DNA from: Saccharopolyspora endophytica
GTDB taxonomy: Bacteria > Actinomycetota > Actinomycetes > Mycobacteriales > Pseudonocardiaceae
Direction of reading: 5' to 3'
Length of the DNA: 64,000 bases
Assembly: GCF_018070075.1 (NCBI RefSeq)
Contig: NZ_JAGPXE010000010.1
Coordinates: 62,001-126,000, forward strand
Both the position numbers and the translations under genes were made by a program. Positions 51,689 to 60,399 of this stretch are shown piece after piece. Positions within the stretch are counted from its first letter, which is position 1. The number at the start of each line of letters is the position of its first letter. The notes below the pieces were generated by a model. That model saw only the letters and a list, made by a program, of their open reading frames with translations. It was not told the DNA's origin and did no database searches.

Positions 51689-52888
51689 TCAATGGTCTCC
51701 GACCGTGGTCGTGGTGAGCAGCTCTTCGACGTCGTCGACGCGCCGGTGCGTGCGGAGTGAAACTGCGAGGTCGCGGACCTGAACAGTGCAGCGTCCGGAG
51801 TCGACTGCGCGTGCCAGGTTCCACGCCTGGAGAGCGTGTTGGGCGGCGGTGTCGATGTGCCCCGCGTCGCGCAACGTGGCTGCGAAGCGGACGAGGTGCG
51901 CTGCGCGGTCACGCTGATACACGGCCGGCAACTTTTTCAGGCTCATTTCGAAGAGGGGAACTGCTTTGGTGGGGCGCCCCAGGATGGTCCAGCACCACGC
52001 ACGCTGGAGCCCGACCCACTCCGGGCTGGCGAAGGAGCCGTGACCCCCTCGCGCGTCTCCGCTGTCGCGGTCGTCGGCGTAGTCCTGTGCGCGGTCGAGG
52101 AGCCGGTGTGCAGAGCTCTCGTGCCCAAGTGAGGCAAGGGCCAATGCGTGTTGGGTGTCCAGGGCTGCCCGCATGCTCGGTTGCGGAGTGCCTTCGTCGT
52201 GAGCGCGGGCTAGCCGCTCCAGGACACGGTGAGCGGTGTACGGGGACGGATGGGTGCTGGCGGGGGAGAGGCACTGCGCGGCGCGCCGGAAGTGCGTCCA
52301 GGTGATGAGGTCGCGATCGTTGCCGGTTCGCGCTAGGCGCAGTGCTTGATCGGCCCAGTGGCGAGCTGCTGTGAGTTCCCCGAGGTCTTCGTGCAGCCAC
52401 GAGGCTGATTCGGCGTATTGCGCTGCCAGCCGCACGGCTGGCCGGCGAGCGCTGTCGGGCCCGTGGTCGATCAGCGTTGTCAGCAGGGGTATGTGTTGGC
52501 GAACTCCCTGCAGCGCGTGGTGGGGGCCGATGACGTTGTCGGCTTTGACCTGGGCGTGCCACTGCTCGGTGAAGTAGGCGAGTGCCTGGTCTGGGTCTAC
52601 CTTGCGGGCCCAGACACGATGATCGGCCCCCGCCCGATCGACCGCTTCCGACGAGATGTGTGGTGCGGCGGGTGTCTCCGTGCCTGCTCGAAGCGCCTCG
52701 TCCAGCTGTTCGACGGTCCATCCCAGTGCACGGGCGACATCGCCTCGCCGGGATGCCGCCGGGTCCCATTGCCCGCGCTCCCAGCCACGCACGGTGTCTA
52801 CGGTGACACCGAGCACGGCGGCTAGGGATTCACGGGTGTACCCGCGCGCTTTCCGGCGCGCGACGAGTTCCCCTCGACGACCAGACAT
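51689..52888 (-). CDS. XRE-family regulator with helical TPR-like domain
   Basis: 399 aa. HTH at residues 5-65 (LVARRKARGYTRESLAAVLG, VTVDTVRGWERGQWDPAASR). Long helical region with repeats (EDLGELTAARHWADQALRLA, LALASLGHESSAHRLLDRAQ, HAWNL-like repeats to the end). ATG is preceded by taatactgcatgt, with no ribosome site, so the transcript may be leaderless. Paired with the RibD-like gene, as the regulator at 45535 is paired with the folate-type gene. Confidence 0.82.
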   Translation of the reverse strand: MSGRRGELVARRKARGYTRESLAAVLGVTVDTVRGWERGQWDPAASRRGDVARALGWTVEQLDEALRAGTETPAAPHISSEAVDRAGADHRVWARKVDPDQALAYFTEQWHAQVKADNVIGPHHALQGVRQHIPLLTTLIDHGPDSARRPAVRLAAQYAESASWLHEDLGELTAARHWADQALRLARTGNDRDLITWTHFRRAAQCLSPASTHPSPYTAHRVLERLARAHDEGTPQPSMRAALDTQHALALASLGHESSAHRLLDRAQDYADDRDSGDARGGHGSFASPEWVGLQRAWCWTILGRPTKAVPLFEMSLKKLPAVYQRDRAAHLVRFAATLRDAGHIDTAAQHALQAWNLARAVDSGRCTVQVRDLAVSLRTHRRVDDVEELLTTTTVGDH

Positions 52889-53165
52889 ACATGCAGTATT
52901 ACCAACTACAGGCGACGCTGGGGCACGAATCTTGGAGACCGCTGAAGCTGGTGCTGCGCGTGCGGTGCGCCGTTCGGGTGATCATGGCAGGGGTATCAGT
53001 CCAGGTGACGACTGGTGGGACGGAATAATCTCTCCCCTTTTTCTCCCCCTGGATTTTGCGGCATCGCGCTTATAGGGCTGTACTCGGCACTCGATTCCAG
53101 CACACGAATGCGAATCGGGCTGAGCGCGTCACCGCTCACTTCATCCAACTGTCGCAGGGGGTTTC
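52889..53165. promoter_or_regulatory. Divergent promoter region
   Basis: 277 bp between the XRE-TPR gene (-) and the conservon (+). On the minus strand ggtaatactgcatgt abuts the ATG at 52888, fitting a -10 of a leaderless message. No gene seen. A possible ribosome site for the conservon (cgcaggggg) ends at 53161. Confidence 0.45.
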
Positions 53166-54563
53166 ATGTCGCATGCGCCGCCAACGGGCTCACGACGCCC
53201 AGGCCCGCGCACACCGGTGATCGTGCTCGCGAGTGTCCTGGCGCTGCTGGGGATAGCCGTCGCTGCGTCGCTGATCACCGGTCACCCAGCGCCAGAGTGG
53301 GCCGTGGTTGTGGTCGCTGTCGCGATCGAGCTCTGTGCCTTCGCGGTCGGGCTAATGCATCGGTCGGAACCGGCTGAGGATGTCGCTGATCTGGAGAGGA
53401 ATGAGCAGGCAGCACCGTCCGTCGGCGAACAGCTGCGACCAGATGCTCGGCCGGATGCGGATGTGGATCATCGCATGTTTCAGCCGCTGGCAGCCCGGAT
53501 GCAGTCGCTGCTGCTTCGCGAGATTCAGGAGATCGATGCGTTGGAAAACCAGGTCGAAGATCCTGACCTGCTCAATGCACTGTTCCGCGTCGATCACCTG
53601 GTCGCGATGGTGATGCGACTGTCGGAAACCCTGGCCGCACTGGGAGCTCAGCCCGTGCAGCGCGGGATTCGCGAGGCCGTGCCCGTGCGTGGTCTGATTC
53701 GCGCGGCGATCGCTGAAGTATCGCGCTACACCCAGGTCGAGATCGCCAGGGTTGTGGACGTGCGCATCGTTCCGGCTGCGCACGGGGACCTGCGGCACGT
53801 GCTGGCCGAACTGATCGATAACGCGACCTGGGCCTCTGATCCGGACGGGGAACCGGTCCTGGTGCGGGCGGCGCCGGTCCCGGCTGGGCTGAAGGTCACG
53901 ATCAGCGATCACGGTCTTCGCCCCAGCGATGAGCAGTACGCGCGGCACAACTCCGTGCTGCGTGGTGCGGTCAACGTGAGCGAGGTTCTCGCCGACGGGC
54001 GTTATGGCCTCGCGGTGGTGGGGCTCATCGCCGCGAACCGAGGTATTGACGTGTCGCTGGAGCCCAACAAGTTCGGCGGAACCGACGCCGTCATCGTGGT
54101 GCCCCCGCAATGGCTGGCCACCGACCAACCCACGGCCGCGGCACCAATCCTGCCCACGGAGGGATATCGGCCGGCACCACGTCACCTCTATGACGAGAGC
54201 GCGGCTGCGGCCCTGCCCAACCGTGCACCCCGCCCGCAGCTCGAACCCGCCGCGGCGTCCACGCTGCCGCGAGGGCTTCCTGCTGTCACGGAGCCGGCAC
54301 CGCCGCATAGCCAGTCAGCCCCGGTGAATCACTCGAAGCCTGCCTTGCCTCAGCGCGTGCCCGGTCACAGCGGCTTCACCGAGCCCGTGCTTGCCGCTGC
54401 TGAATCGACCGTGCAACGCAATGCCTTTGATCCCGACGCGATCGGGCAGGTCCGCGACACGCTCACCGGCCGCCCGGCCTCGCCGGCTACCACGGCGCGG
54501 GCATCGGAGTTTGCGTATTTCTGGCCAGAACCACAGGGGAGTCGTGATGACGAACAACCGTGA
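53166..54563 (+). CDS. Conservon sensor kinase-like protein (CvnA type)
   Basis: 465 aa. Two membrane helices in residues 18-65, a helical region, then an HATPase-like domain with N-box VLAELIDNATWASDPDGEPV and degenerate G-boxes (VTISDHGLRPS, GRYGLAVVGLIA, GGTDAVIVVPP). No phospho-acceptor His domain is evident, as usual for CvnA. The C-terminal 110 residues are Pro/Ala-rich. First gene of a CvnA-B-C-D unit that in Streptomyces forms a G-protein-like membrane complex. Confidence 0.87.
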   Translation: MSHAPPTGSRRPGPRTPVIVLASVLALLGIAVAASLITGHPAPEWAVVVVAVAIELCAFAVGLMHRSEPAEDVADLERNEQAAPSVGEQLRPDARPDADVDHRMFQPLAARMQSLLLREIQEIDALENQVEDPDLLNALFRVDHLVAMVMRLSETLAALGAQPVQRGIREAVPVRGLIRAAIAEVSRYTQVEIARVVDVRIVPAAHGDLRHVLAELIDNATWASDPDGEPVLVRAAPVPAGLKVTISDHGLRPSDEQYARHNSVLRGAVNVSEVLADGRYGLAVVGLIAANRGIDVSLEPNKFGGTDAVIVVPPQWLATDQPTAAAPILPTEGYRPAPRHLYDESAAAALPNRAPRPQLEPAAASTLPRGLPAVTEPAPPHSQSAPVNHSKPALPQRVPGHSGFTEPVLAAAESTVQRNAFDPDAIGQVRDTLTGRPASPATTARASEFAYFWPEPQGSRDDEQP

Positions 54564-54990
54564 CCTCACCTTCTTTCTCGACGACCTGCGCAACCGGACC
54601 ATGGGGGTGACTGCGGTCGTGCACGCCTCGACTGATGGGTTGCACAAGCACCACAGCGGCGTGGGAACTGATGCCGCCGAGCGGTTGGCGGCCTACGCCA
54701 GTTCACTGCGGGCCACGGCGATGGGGCCGCCCTGCGAGGCGGTCCCGGCGGTGGCCCAGGAAGGCGCGCCTTTGGACTTCCTGCACTCCGGAACCGCTCC
54801 GGTTGGCTTGGCACCGGGCACCCACACCATGCTGACCCAACCGGCGGCGGGTGCGTTGTTGCTGGCAGTGGCCGATGATCGGTGCACGGGCCCGGTTCTG
54901 GCGCAAGAACTGTCCATGCTGGGCAAGCGGATCGCCCAGTGGTGGGAAACCGCGCCTCGCACCCACGGTGCCACGTCACTGGCTGGCTGA
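54547..54990 (+). CDS. Roadblock/LC7 domain protein (CvnB type)
   Basis: 147 aa; ATG inside the 3' end of cvnA (17-bp overlap). Roadblock features: DLTFFLDDLRNRTMGVTAVV then STDGLHKHHSGVG and DAAERLAAYASSLRATAMG, ending MLGKRIAQWWE. Longitudinal activator-like partner of the CvnD GTPase. Confidence 0.86.
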   Translation: MTNNRDLTFFLDDLRNRTMGVTAVVHASTDGLHKHHSGVGTDAAERLAAYASSLRATAMGPPCEAVPAVAQEGAPLDFLHSGTAPVGLAPGTHTMLTQPAAGALLLAVADDRCTGPVLAQELSMLGKRIAQWWETAPRTHGATSLAG

Positions 54991-55346
54991 TGTTGCCCAG
55001 CGATGGTGAGTTCGCGCTGCGGATCCGCCCCTACCTGGTCACCGGTGGTCGCACCGCCGTGGATCCGCGGTTGCGGGTCGATTCCACGGTCAGGACCACC
55101 GGTCGTATCGCGCCCGAGGAGATCCGCGCCGATCACGCCGAGGCGTTGCAGCTGTGCGCCCAGCCCGCCTCGGTCGCTGAAATTGCCGCCCGTCTGGGGC
55201 AACCGGTGCCGATCGCCAAGGTCCTACTCAGCGATCTGCTCGCAGCTTCGGCCCTCACCGTGCGCAGCACACCTGCCGACACCCGTGCTGATGCTCCGGG
55301 CCTGGACATTCTGGAGGTGGTCCTCGATGGACTCCGCAAACTCTGA
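54990..55346 (+). CDS. DUF742 protein (CvnC type)
   Basis: 118 aa; ATG shares its A with the cvnB stop (TGATG). DUF742 pattern: RIRPYLVTGGRT, APEEIRADHAEALQLCAQPA, SVAEIAARLGQPVPIAKVLL, SDLLAASALTV. Winged-helix-like. Overlaps cvnD by 20 bp. Confidence 0.87.
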   Translation: MLPSDGEFALRIRPYLVTGGRTAVDPRLRVDSTVRTTGRIAPEEIRADHAEALQLCAQPASVAEIAARLGQPVPIAKVLLSDLLAASALTVRSTPADTRADAPGLDILEVVLDGLRKL

Positions 55347-55944
55347 AGCGTTACCGGTGCCGGTGAAGCTGGTTGTCGCCGGCGGCTTCGGAGTGGGTAA
55401 GACCACCTTCATCGGTTCCTGCTCCGAGATCGCGCCACTACGCACCGAAGAGATCTTGACCACCGCCAGCGTCGGTACCGACGACCTCACCGGTATCCGC
55501 ACCAAGACCACGACCACGGTCGCGGCAGACTTCGGACGGCTGACCTTTAACTACAGCCAGCAGAGCGTGGTGCTATATCTGTTCGGAACACCAGGCCAAC
55601 GCCGCTTCTGGCCCTTGTGGACAGAGTTGACGCTGGGCTCGATCGGCGCTGTGGTGCTGGCCGATGTCCGCCGCTTGGACGACTGCTTCGAAGCGATCGA
55701 GTTCTTCGAAAAGCGCGGGATCGCGTTCGTGGTCGCGATCAACGTCTTCGCCGATGCCCACCCGTACGAACGCGACGAACTGCGTGGCGCGCTGGCACTC
55801 CGGCCGGGGGTACCGCTGGTGTTCTGCGACGCCCGTGACCGCCCATCCGTGGTCACGACGTTGATCCGGCTTGTCGAGCACGTCCACGCGGCCACCCGGC
55901 GTGGCCTGTTCCCCTCCATAAAGCTTCTGGGAGATCCGCGATGA
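55327..55944 (+). CDS. Small GTPase-like protein (CvnD type)
   Basis: 205 aa. P-loop VVAGGFGVGKTTFIGS (residues 16-31), switch region TASVGTDDLTGI, FGTPGQRRFWPLW in place of the DxxG region, and INVFADAHPYE in place of NKxD. GTP/ATP-binding switch of the conservon, at the membrane with CvnA. Confidence 0.9.
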   Translation: MDSANSEALPVPVKLVVAGGFGVGKTTFIGSCSEIAPLRTEEILTTASVGTDDLTGIRTKTTTTVAADFGRLTFNYSQQSVVLYLFGTPGQRRFWPLWTELTLGSIGAVVLADVRRLDDCFEAIEFFEKRGIAFVVAINVFADAHPYERDELRGALALRPGVPLVFCDARDRPSVVTTLIRLVEHVHAATRRGLFPSIKLLGDPR

Positions 55945-56558
55945 GCAACAACCCCACCTCCGAACAGCCACTGATCGATCAGCGGCTGGGTGATCAGATC
56001 GATCCTCTGCGGAATGACCCTGACGCCGCGGCTAGGCAGCGTCGCCTGGCCGAGCTCGGCCTCGCACACGATCAGCCACAGCCACGGCTCGATGCCTTCG
56101 CCGCCGCACTCGCACGTGACGCCGCCGACCTGGTCGGCGGCTCCGTGCCGGATGCGATGGTCAACCTCTTCGTCGGCGACCACCAGTACTTCGCCGGAAT
56201 GCACCTCACCGCTGCCCCCAACAGCGAAGCAGGAGCGGGGTTGCGGCAGCAGCACACCTCGCCGGACCGGATCATGGGCTTGGACACCGGGTGGTGCCCC
56301 CATGTCGTGGCCCGCGGATTGCCGCTGGTACTCGATGACGTGTTTTCGATGGTCCGCTTCGCCGCCAACCCCGCAGCGGCCAATCTCGACATCCGCTCCT
56401 ACATCGGAGCCCCGTTGCTCGACCCCGACACGGGCGTCGCGCTGGGCACGGCGTGCGTGATTGCCCGCGACCCGCGGCCCTACGGCCGCGCCGGTCTGGA
56501 ATTCATCAAGGACCGCGCAATCCAGGCGACCCGGCTGATCACCGGCAACGCCCCCTGA
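55941..56558 (+). CDS. GAF domain protein of the conservon operon
   Basis: 205 aa; ATG in ATGA overlap with cvnD. GAF domain in residues 45-200: AAALARDAADLVGGSVPDAM, YFAGMHLTAAP, GWCPHVVARGLPLVLDDVFS, SYIGAPLLDPDTGVALGTAC. Has a single CPHV cysteine that could bind haem or a metal. It takes the fifth place that a P450 occupies in some conservons, so it may supply the sensor input. Confidence 0.85.
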   Translation: MSNNPTSEQPLIDQRLGDQIDPLRNDPDAAARQRRLAELGLAHDQPQPRLDAFAAALARDAADLVGGSVPDAMVNLFVGDHQYFAGMHLTAAPNSEAGAGLRQQHTSPDRIMGLDTGWCPHVVARGLPLVLDDVFSMVRFAANPAAANLDIRSYIGAPLLDPDTGVALGTACVIARDPRPYGRAGLEFIKDRAIQATRLITGNAP

Positions 56559-56560
56559 CA

Positions 56561-56602
56561 CCCGAGGAGCACGGGTGAGCGCGCGTACCCGTGCTCCTCG
56601 GG
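56561..56602 (+). terminator. Hairpin terminator of the conservon operon
   Basis: Perfect 15-bp stem cccgaggagcacggg / cccgtgctcctcggg with a 12-base loop, 3 bp after the GAF gene stop. No T-run, but the stability suggests termination. Confidence 0.8.
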
Positions 56603-56649
56603 CCTGCCACGTTGACTGCCGTGAGCTGTGACCTTGCGAGGGAGTGCTG

Positions 56650-57843
56650 ATGTTCACCAGACGAACCCATCACCGCGACGATCAGATCGACCGCGACTTC
56701 CTACTGCCCGGCCACCACGCCCTCGCAGTGGCCGTCGCCGAATTCGCCGACCTGCACATTCGCCCTCGAATTCCTGAACTGGAAACGGCAGGCAAGGTCA
56801 ACGACGATTTGGTACGCGAGATCGCCCGGCTCGGCTGGATCGGCGCGACCATCCCCACCGACTATGGCGGACAGGGGCTGGACCACCGCGCCAAGGTGAT
56901 CATCGTCGACCACCTCTCCCGGGTCTCCGGAGCGATGGGCGCCGCCACGCAGGCCAGCGATATCCCCGTAGCGATATTCCGGTGGATCGCCACGCCTGAA
57001 CAACGACAGCAGTGGCTTCCCGCTCTCGCGGACGGACGGACACTCGCCACGATCGCGGTGACCGAACCCCACTCGGGCGGCTATGTCCTCGGAATGGACA
57101 CCACCGCCACCCGAGACGACCAGGACTACCTCCTTAACGGGCGAAAATGCTTCGTCGGTAATTCCCACGTCGCTGACGTCCACGCGGTCGTGGCCCGCAC
57201 TGGCGAGAACGAACTGAGCGTGTTCGCCGTCGACTCCCGCACCGACGGACTCACCCTGCACCCCCACGAACCCACCCTGGGCCTGCACGGATTCTCGTTC
57301 GGCGACCTCGACTTCGACAACGTGCGCGTACCAGCCTCCGCCCGACTCGGCGCACCAGGCGACGGCCTCGACGCCGCCTACCTCGCCAGCATCGTCCACG
57401 GCCGCCTCGACATCGCCGCCGTCGCCCTCGGCCTGCACCACACCCTGCTGGACGTCACCGTCGACTACGCCGGCCAACACTCCCGGCTGTCACGACACGA
57501 AACCGTCCAACAGCGCATCGGACAGATTCAGTCCAACTACATGACCGCCCGCCACCTCGTCTACTACGCGGCCTGGTTACTCGACCAGGGCGAGGACTGC
57601 GACGCCGAGCTGTTCAACGCCAAACACGTCGCCATCGAGCGCGGGCTGGACTCCGCGCGGCTCGCCCACGAAGTCTTCGGCGCCCGCGCGTTACGCGCGA
57701 GCGAACCCATCGAACGGCTCACCCGGGACCTCCAACACCTCTGGGCTCCGGCCGGCACCGCAGACGTCCAGCGATACCGGCTCTGGCAAACCGCTACCCA
57801 CACGGCGAGGTCCTCTTGGTCTCGCCGCGCCACCACCCCATAA
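56650..57843 (+). CDS. Acyl-CoA dehydrogenase-like flavoprotein
   Basis: 397 aa; ATG 8 bases after gagggag. ACAD pattern: GWIGATIPTDYGGQGLDHRA, TIAVTEPHSGG, YLLNGRKCFVGNSHVADVHA, LHGFSFGDLDFDNVRVPASA, and C-terminal RLAHEVFGARALRASEPIER. The usual catalytic Glu region near the end is not clear. Oxidises an acyl-thioester or related substrate with FAD. It lies after the conservon terminator and before a methyltransferase, so may be a separate two-gene unit. Confidence 0.85.
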   Translation: MFTRRTHHRDDQIDRDFLLPGHHALAVAVAEFADLHIRPRIPELETAGKVNDDLVREIARLGWIGATIPTDYGGQGLDHRAKVIIVDHLSRVSGAMGAATQASDIPVAIFRWIATPEQRQQWLPALADGRTLATIAVTEPHSGGYVLGMDTTATRDDQDYLLNGRKCFVGNSHVADVHAVVARTGENELSVFAVDSRTDGLTLHPHEPTLGLHGFSFGDLDFDNVRVPASARLGAPGDGLDAAYLASIVHGRLDIAAVALGLHHTLLDVTVDYAGQHSRLSRHETVQQRIGQIQSNYMTARHLVYYAAWLLDQGEDCDAELFNAKHVAIERGLDSARLAHEVFGARALRASEPIERLTRDLQHLWAPAGTADVQRYRLWQTATHTARSSWSRRATTP

Positions 57844-57909
57844 CGCCCACGCCGACAGCGGGAGACAACAGTCGGCCGAACAACCAGACCACAGACAGGA
57901 AAGCCCACG

Positions 57910-58773
57910 ATGCCCAGCGCACCAGGTCACATCGACTCCACCAGGGCCAGCATCGCCCGCGTCTACGACCGCTTCCTCGGCGGCAAGGACAACTTCACAG
58001 TCGACCGCGAGGTCTACGAGCAGATCGTGCAGATCGCACCCGAAGCCCCCGCCCTGGCGCGCGCCGGACGCCACTTCCTCACTCGCGCCATCACCTACCT
58101 CGCCACCGAAGCAGGCATCGACCAGTTCCTAGACCTGGGCTGCGGGCTCCCCACCGCCGACAACACCCACGAAGTCGCCACCCGCGCCAACCCGGACGCC
58201 GTCACGGTCTACGTCGACAACGACCCCACAGTCGCCGCACACGGACGTGCCCTCCTGGCCAGCGACCCACACACCTACTTCACCGTCGCTGATCTCCGCG
58301 ATCCCAGCGCGGTGCTCAACCACCACACGGTCGCAGGGGCGCTGGATTTCCAGCGACCGCTCGCATTGATTCAAGCGGGCACCCTGCACCACCTCGAAGA
58401 CCACGACCAGCCAGCGCAGATCATGCGGACCTACACCGCGGCGCTGCCACCAGGGTCGTACGTCGTGCTCACCAGCTTCCACAACCCTGCAGGCGATTCG
58501 GCGTCGGCAGTCCTGGCCGACGAGATCGAACGCCGGTTCCGACACAGCTCCATGGGAACCAGCCGATTCCGCACCCTCGACGAGATCCAAAGCTTCCTGC
58601 CCGGACTGGAACTGCTGCCTTCCAGTCCAGCGCCAGATGCGCCTGCCATCGTGCCGGTTGAGGACTGGTGGCCAACCGGCCCTCGCCTCCGGACACCCCG
58701 ACCGATCGACAAGCTGTTTGTCGCCGCGCTCGCCTACAAACCGGGTTCACCAGCCCAACCACCGCTTCCATAG
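57910..58773 (+). CDS. DUF574-type SAM-dependent methyltransferase
   Basis: 287 aa. Starts with the family hallmark ASIARVYDRFLGGKDNFTVD, then FLDLGCGLPTADNTHEVA, VYVDNDPTVAAHGRALL, and a C-terminal FFDGLEL-like segment (FLPGLELLPSSP, VEDWWPTGP). These enzymes are numerous in actinomycetes with unknown substrates and are often next to conservon or DUF397 loci. Confidence 0.88.
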   Translation: MPSAPGHIDSTRASIARVYDRFLGGKDNFTVDREVYEQIVQIAPEAPALARAGRHFLTRAITYLATEAGIDQFLDLGCGLPTADNTHEVATRANPDAVTVYVDNDPTVAAHGRALLASDPHTYFTVADLRDPSAVLNHHTVAGALDFQRPLALIQAGTLHHLEDHDQPAQIMRTYTAALPPGSYVVLTSFHNPAGDSASAVLADEIERRFRHSSMGTSRFRTLDEIQSFLPGLELLPSSPAPDAPAIVPVEDWWPTGPRLRTPRPIDKLFVAALAYKPGSPAQPPLP

Positions 58774-58793
58774 ACAGACGCCCATCAAGACGT

Positions 58794-58832
58794 GTTCCAG
58801 GCACCACTCCGCCCATCAGTGTCTGGAACACC
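58794..58832 (+). terminator. Hairpin after the methyltransferase gene
   Basis: gtgttccag paired with ctggaacac, loop of about 20 bases; lies 20 bp past the stop and directly before a larger hairpin. Probably part of a tandem terminator. Confidence 0.5.
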
Positions 58833-58875
58833 CCTGGGCCGGGGCTCGGTCTCAGACCCTTGGCCCCGGCCCAGG
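58833..58875 (+). terminator. Strong hairpin terminator
   Basis: 13-bp stem cctgggccggggc / gccccggcccagg with an inner ggtct-c-agacc stem. Very stable; separates the methyltransferase from the toxin locus. Confidence 0.7.
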
Positions 58876-59034
58876 ACCCACACCGTCCGAATGCAGCGCC
58901 CGATCGTTGCAATCACTGCCGGAGGCCCCGCAGTGGAGCTGCTACCTGCTGGCGACCCCGGAGCTGCTTTGGCGGGTAATCGCGGATCTCATGCGAATTT
59001 GATCCTGTCCACACCAAGATGAAAGTGCTACTTC

Positions 59035-59301
59035 GTGAACCTTGAACAGCTCAAGGCTGAACTCAATTCAATACCTAGCCAGATGCTGCAGGAAATTGTT
59101 GGCCCGGCGGCACAGCTTGAGGACGTGTTCGAGCGGCTATATATCCAACTCTCGACCTTGACACAGGGCACTTACGACGCGGCAGGCGACATCAACGAAG
59201 CGCTGCGCCAGTTGAGCGAGGGGAAGGCACAGGCTGCGGACCTCTGCGGTTACGAGAGTCGGGTGTCCGAAGCGATCGAGGCATACACGTCGACCCTGTG
59301 A
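59035..59301 (+). CDS. Small helical protein of the toxin locus (WXG-like size)
   Basis: 88 aa, GTG start. Two long helices (LEQLKAELNSIPSQMLQEIV, VFERLYIQLSTLTQGTYDAA, ALRQLSEGKAQAADLCGYES). Size and helical hairpin resemble ESX/WXG100-type or DUF6244-like secretion partners, but no WxG is present. First of four plus-strand genes ending with toxin and immunity genes. Confidence 0.65.
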   Translation: MNLEQLKAELNSIPSQMLQEIVGPAAQLEDVFERLYIQLSTLTQGTYDAAGDINEALRQLSEGKAQAADLCGYESRVSEAIEAYTSTL

Positions 59302-59347
59302 TCGCTTCCCCTTCGAGACGTCGAAACGAACGGATTGGTGATTGAGC

Positions 59348-59608
59348 ATGTCTGGCATTGAAGAAATCCGAGCCGGTATTTCGCTCGCGAATGAACAGGG
59401 ACGGGAGGCGATTGCCGCTATACAGCAAGCGGTCACGAAATTGGAAGAGGCGCAGGGCACGTTAGCGCGGATCACAGAGGGTACGACGCAGGACGAGGTC
59501 GTGGCCGCCTCTGGCGGCCTCGCCGAAGCGATCCAATCGCTGGGCGGTGCTCAGGGCACCGTGAACGTGAGTCTTGAGGCGACCGAGGGTTACGCTTCGC
59601 GGCTGTGA
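59348..59608 (+). CDS. Small helical protein of the toxin locus (DUF6244-like)
   Basis: 86 aa from ATG; a TTG two codons earlier is possible. Helical: IEEIRAGISLANEQGREAIA, AIQQAVTKLEEAQGTLARIT. ATGA-type overlap (59605-59608) with the toxin gene. Likely a partner or chaperone for toxin export, by position and by resemblance to small proteins in actinobacterial polymorphic toxin loci. Confidence 0.65.
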   Translation: MSGIEEIRAGISLANEQGREAIAAIQQAVTKLEEAQGTLARITEGTTQDEVVAASGGLAEAIQSLGGAQGTVNVSLEATEGYASRL

Positions 59609-60399
59609 GCGCGCTCGAAGAGCTGCTGTCGGCACTGCGCCAGGCGGTGAGACAGGCGCAGTCGGCACGGGTCGACGTGTCGGCAGCGCTGGACCGGTGG
59701 GACGAGCGCCGATCAACGCTGGAGTGGTGGCTCACGGGCACGGCGGACCCGGATGCGCAGGCGGTTCTAGGTCACCACGAGGTGACCGCCGAGGAGATGC
59801 GTTCGGCGCTCCTGCGAGTAGTCGCGGCTGTGGAGATCATCGAGAGCTACATTCGCGATCTAGAAGGGGCGTCCTCCGGCTCCGTTCCTGGCGGCGCCAC
59901 GTCGCATGGTGGGAACTCCGGTGGCGGGGCAAACGATGGCGGGTCACCACCGACCGTGCAAGCGCCGGATGGTTCGTACTATCCGGACGCAGCGGCGGGC
60001 GTGGTCGACGCACTCCCGCCGCGTGTCCGCAGCGGTACCGGAGCGGACCGCACGGTGGGATTCATGGGCGGCGCCGTCGGCCAGCCGATCACGTCAGGCT
60101 TCGACCAGACGTGGTCAGTCGAGGTCCAGCGCAACGCTGTCGCACGCGGCATCGCGCCGCGTACAGCGCGCTTCCTGTCCAGCCACGTGGAACTCAAGGC
60201 CGCAGAGAAGATGATCCGCGAAGGACGCCAGCACAGCGAGCTCGTGATCAACAACATCCCGTGCGAGCTGCAACCAGGGAAGGGCATCGGCTGCGAACAG
60301 GCCATCGAGAGGTACCTTCCACCAGGTAGCAGCCTCACCGTGCACGGCACAACCCAAGACGGAAACCCGTTCACCAGGACCTACAAGGGGAAGGCATGA
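59605..60399 (+). CDS. Polymorphic toxin with SCP1.201-like cytidine deaminase domain
   Basis: 264 aa, GTG start. Residues 1-88 are a helical export-type region, 89-125 a Gly/Ser linker with PDGSYYPDAA after it, and 180-250 a deaminase domain: HVE at 194-196 (zinc His and catalytic Glu), NNIPC (C220) and GIGC (C230) as zinc cysteines, then YLPPGSSLTVHG. This is the SCP1.201 family, which includes the double-stranded-DNA cytosine deaminase DddA. Target here (DNA, RNA or nucleotide) is unknown. The immunity gene overlaps its end by 4 bp. Confidence 0.85.
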   Translation: MSALEELLSALRQAVRQAQSARVDVSAALDRWDERRSTLEWWLTGTADPDAQAVLGHHEVTAEEMRSALLRVVAAVEIIESYIRDLEGASSGSVPGGATSHGGNSGGGANDGGSPPTVQAPDGSYYPDAAAGVVDALPPRVRSGTGADRTVGFMGGAVGQPITSGFDQTWSVEVQRNAVARGIAPRTARFLSSHVELKAAEKMIREGRQHSELVINNIPCELQPGKGIGCEQAIERYLPPGSSLTVHGTTQDGNPFTRTYKGKA

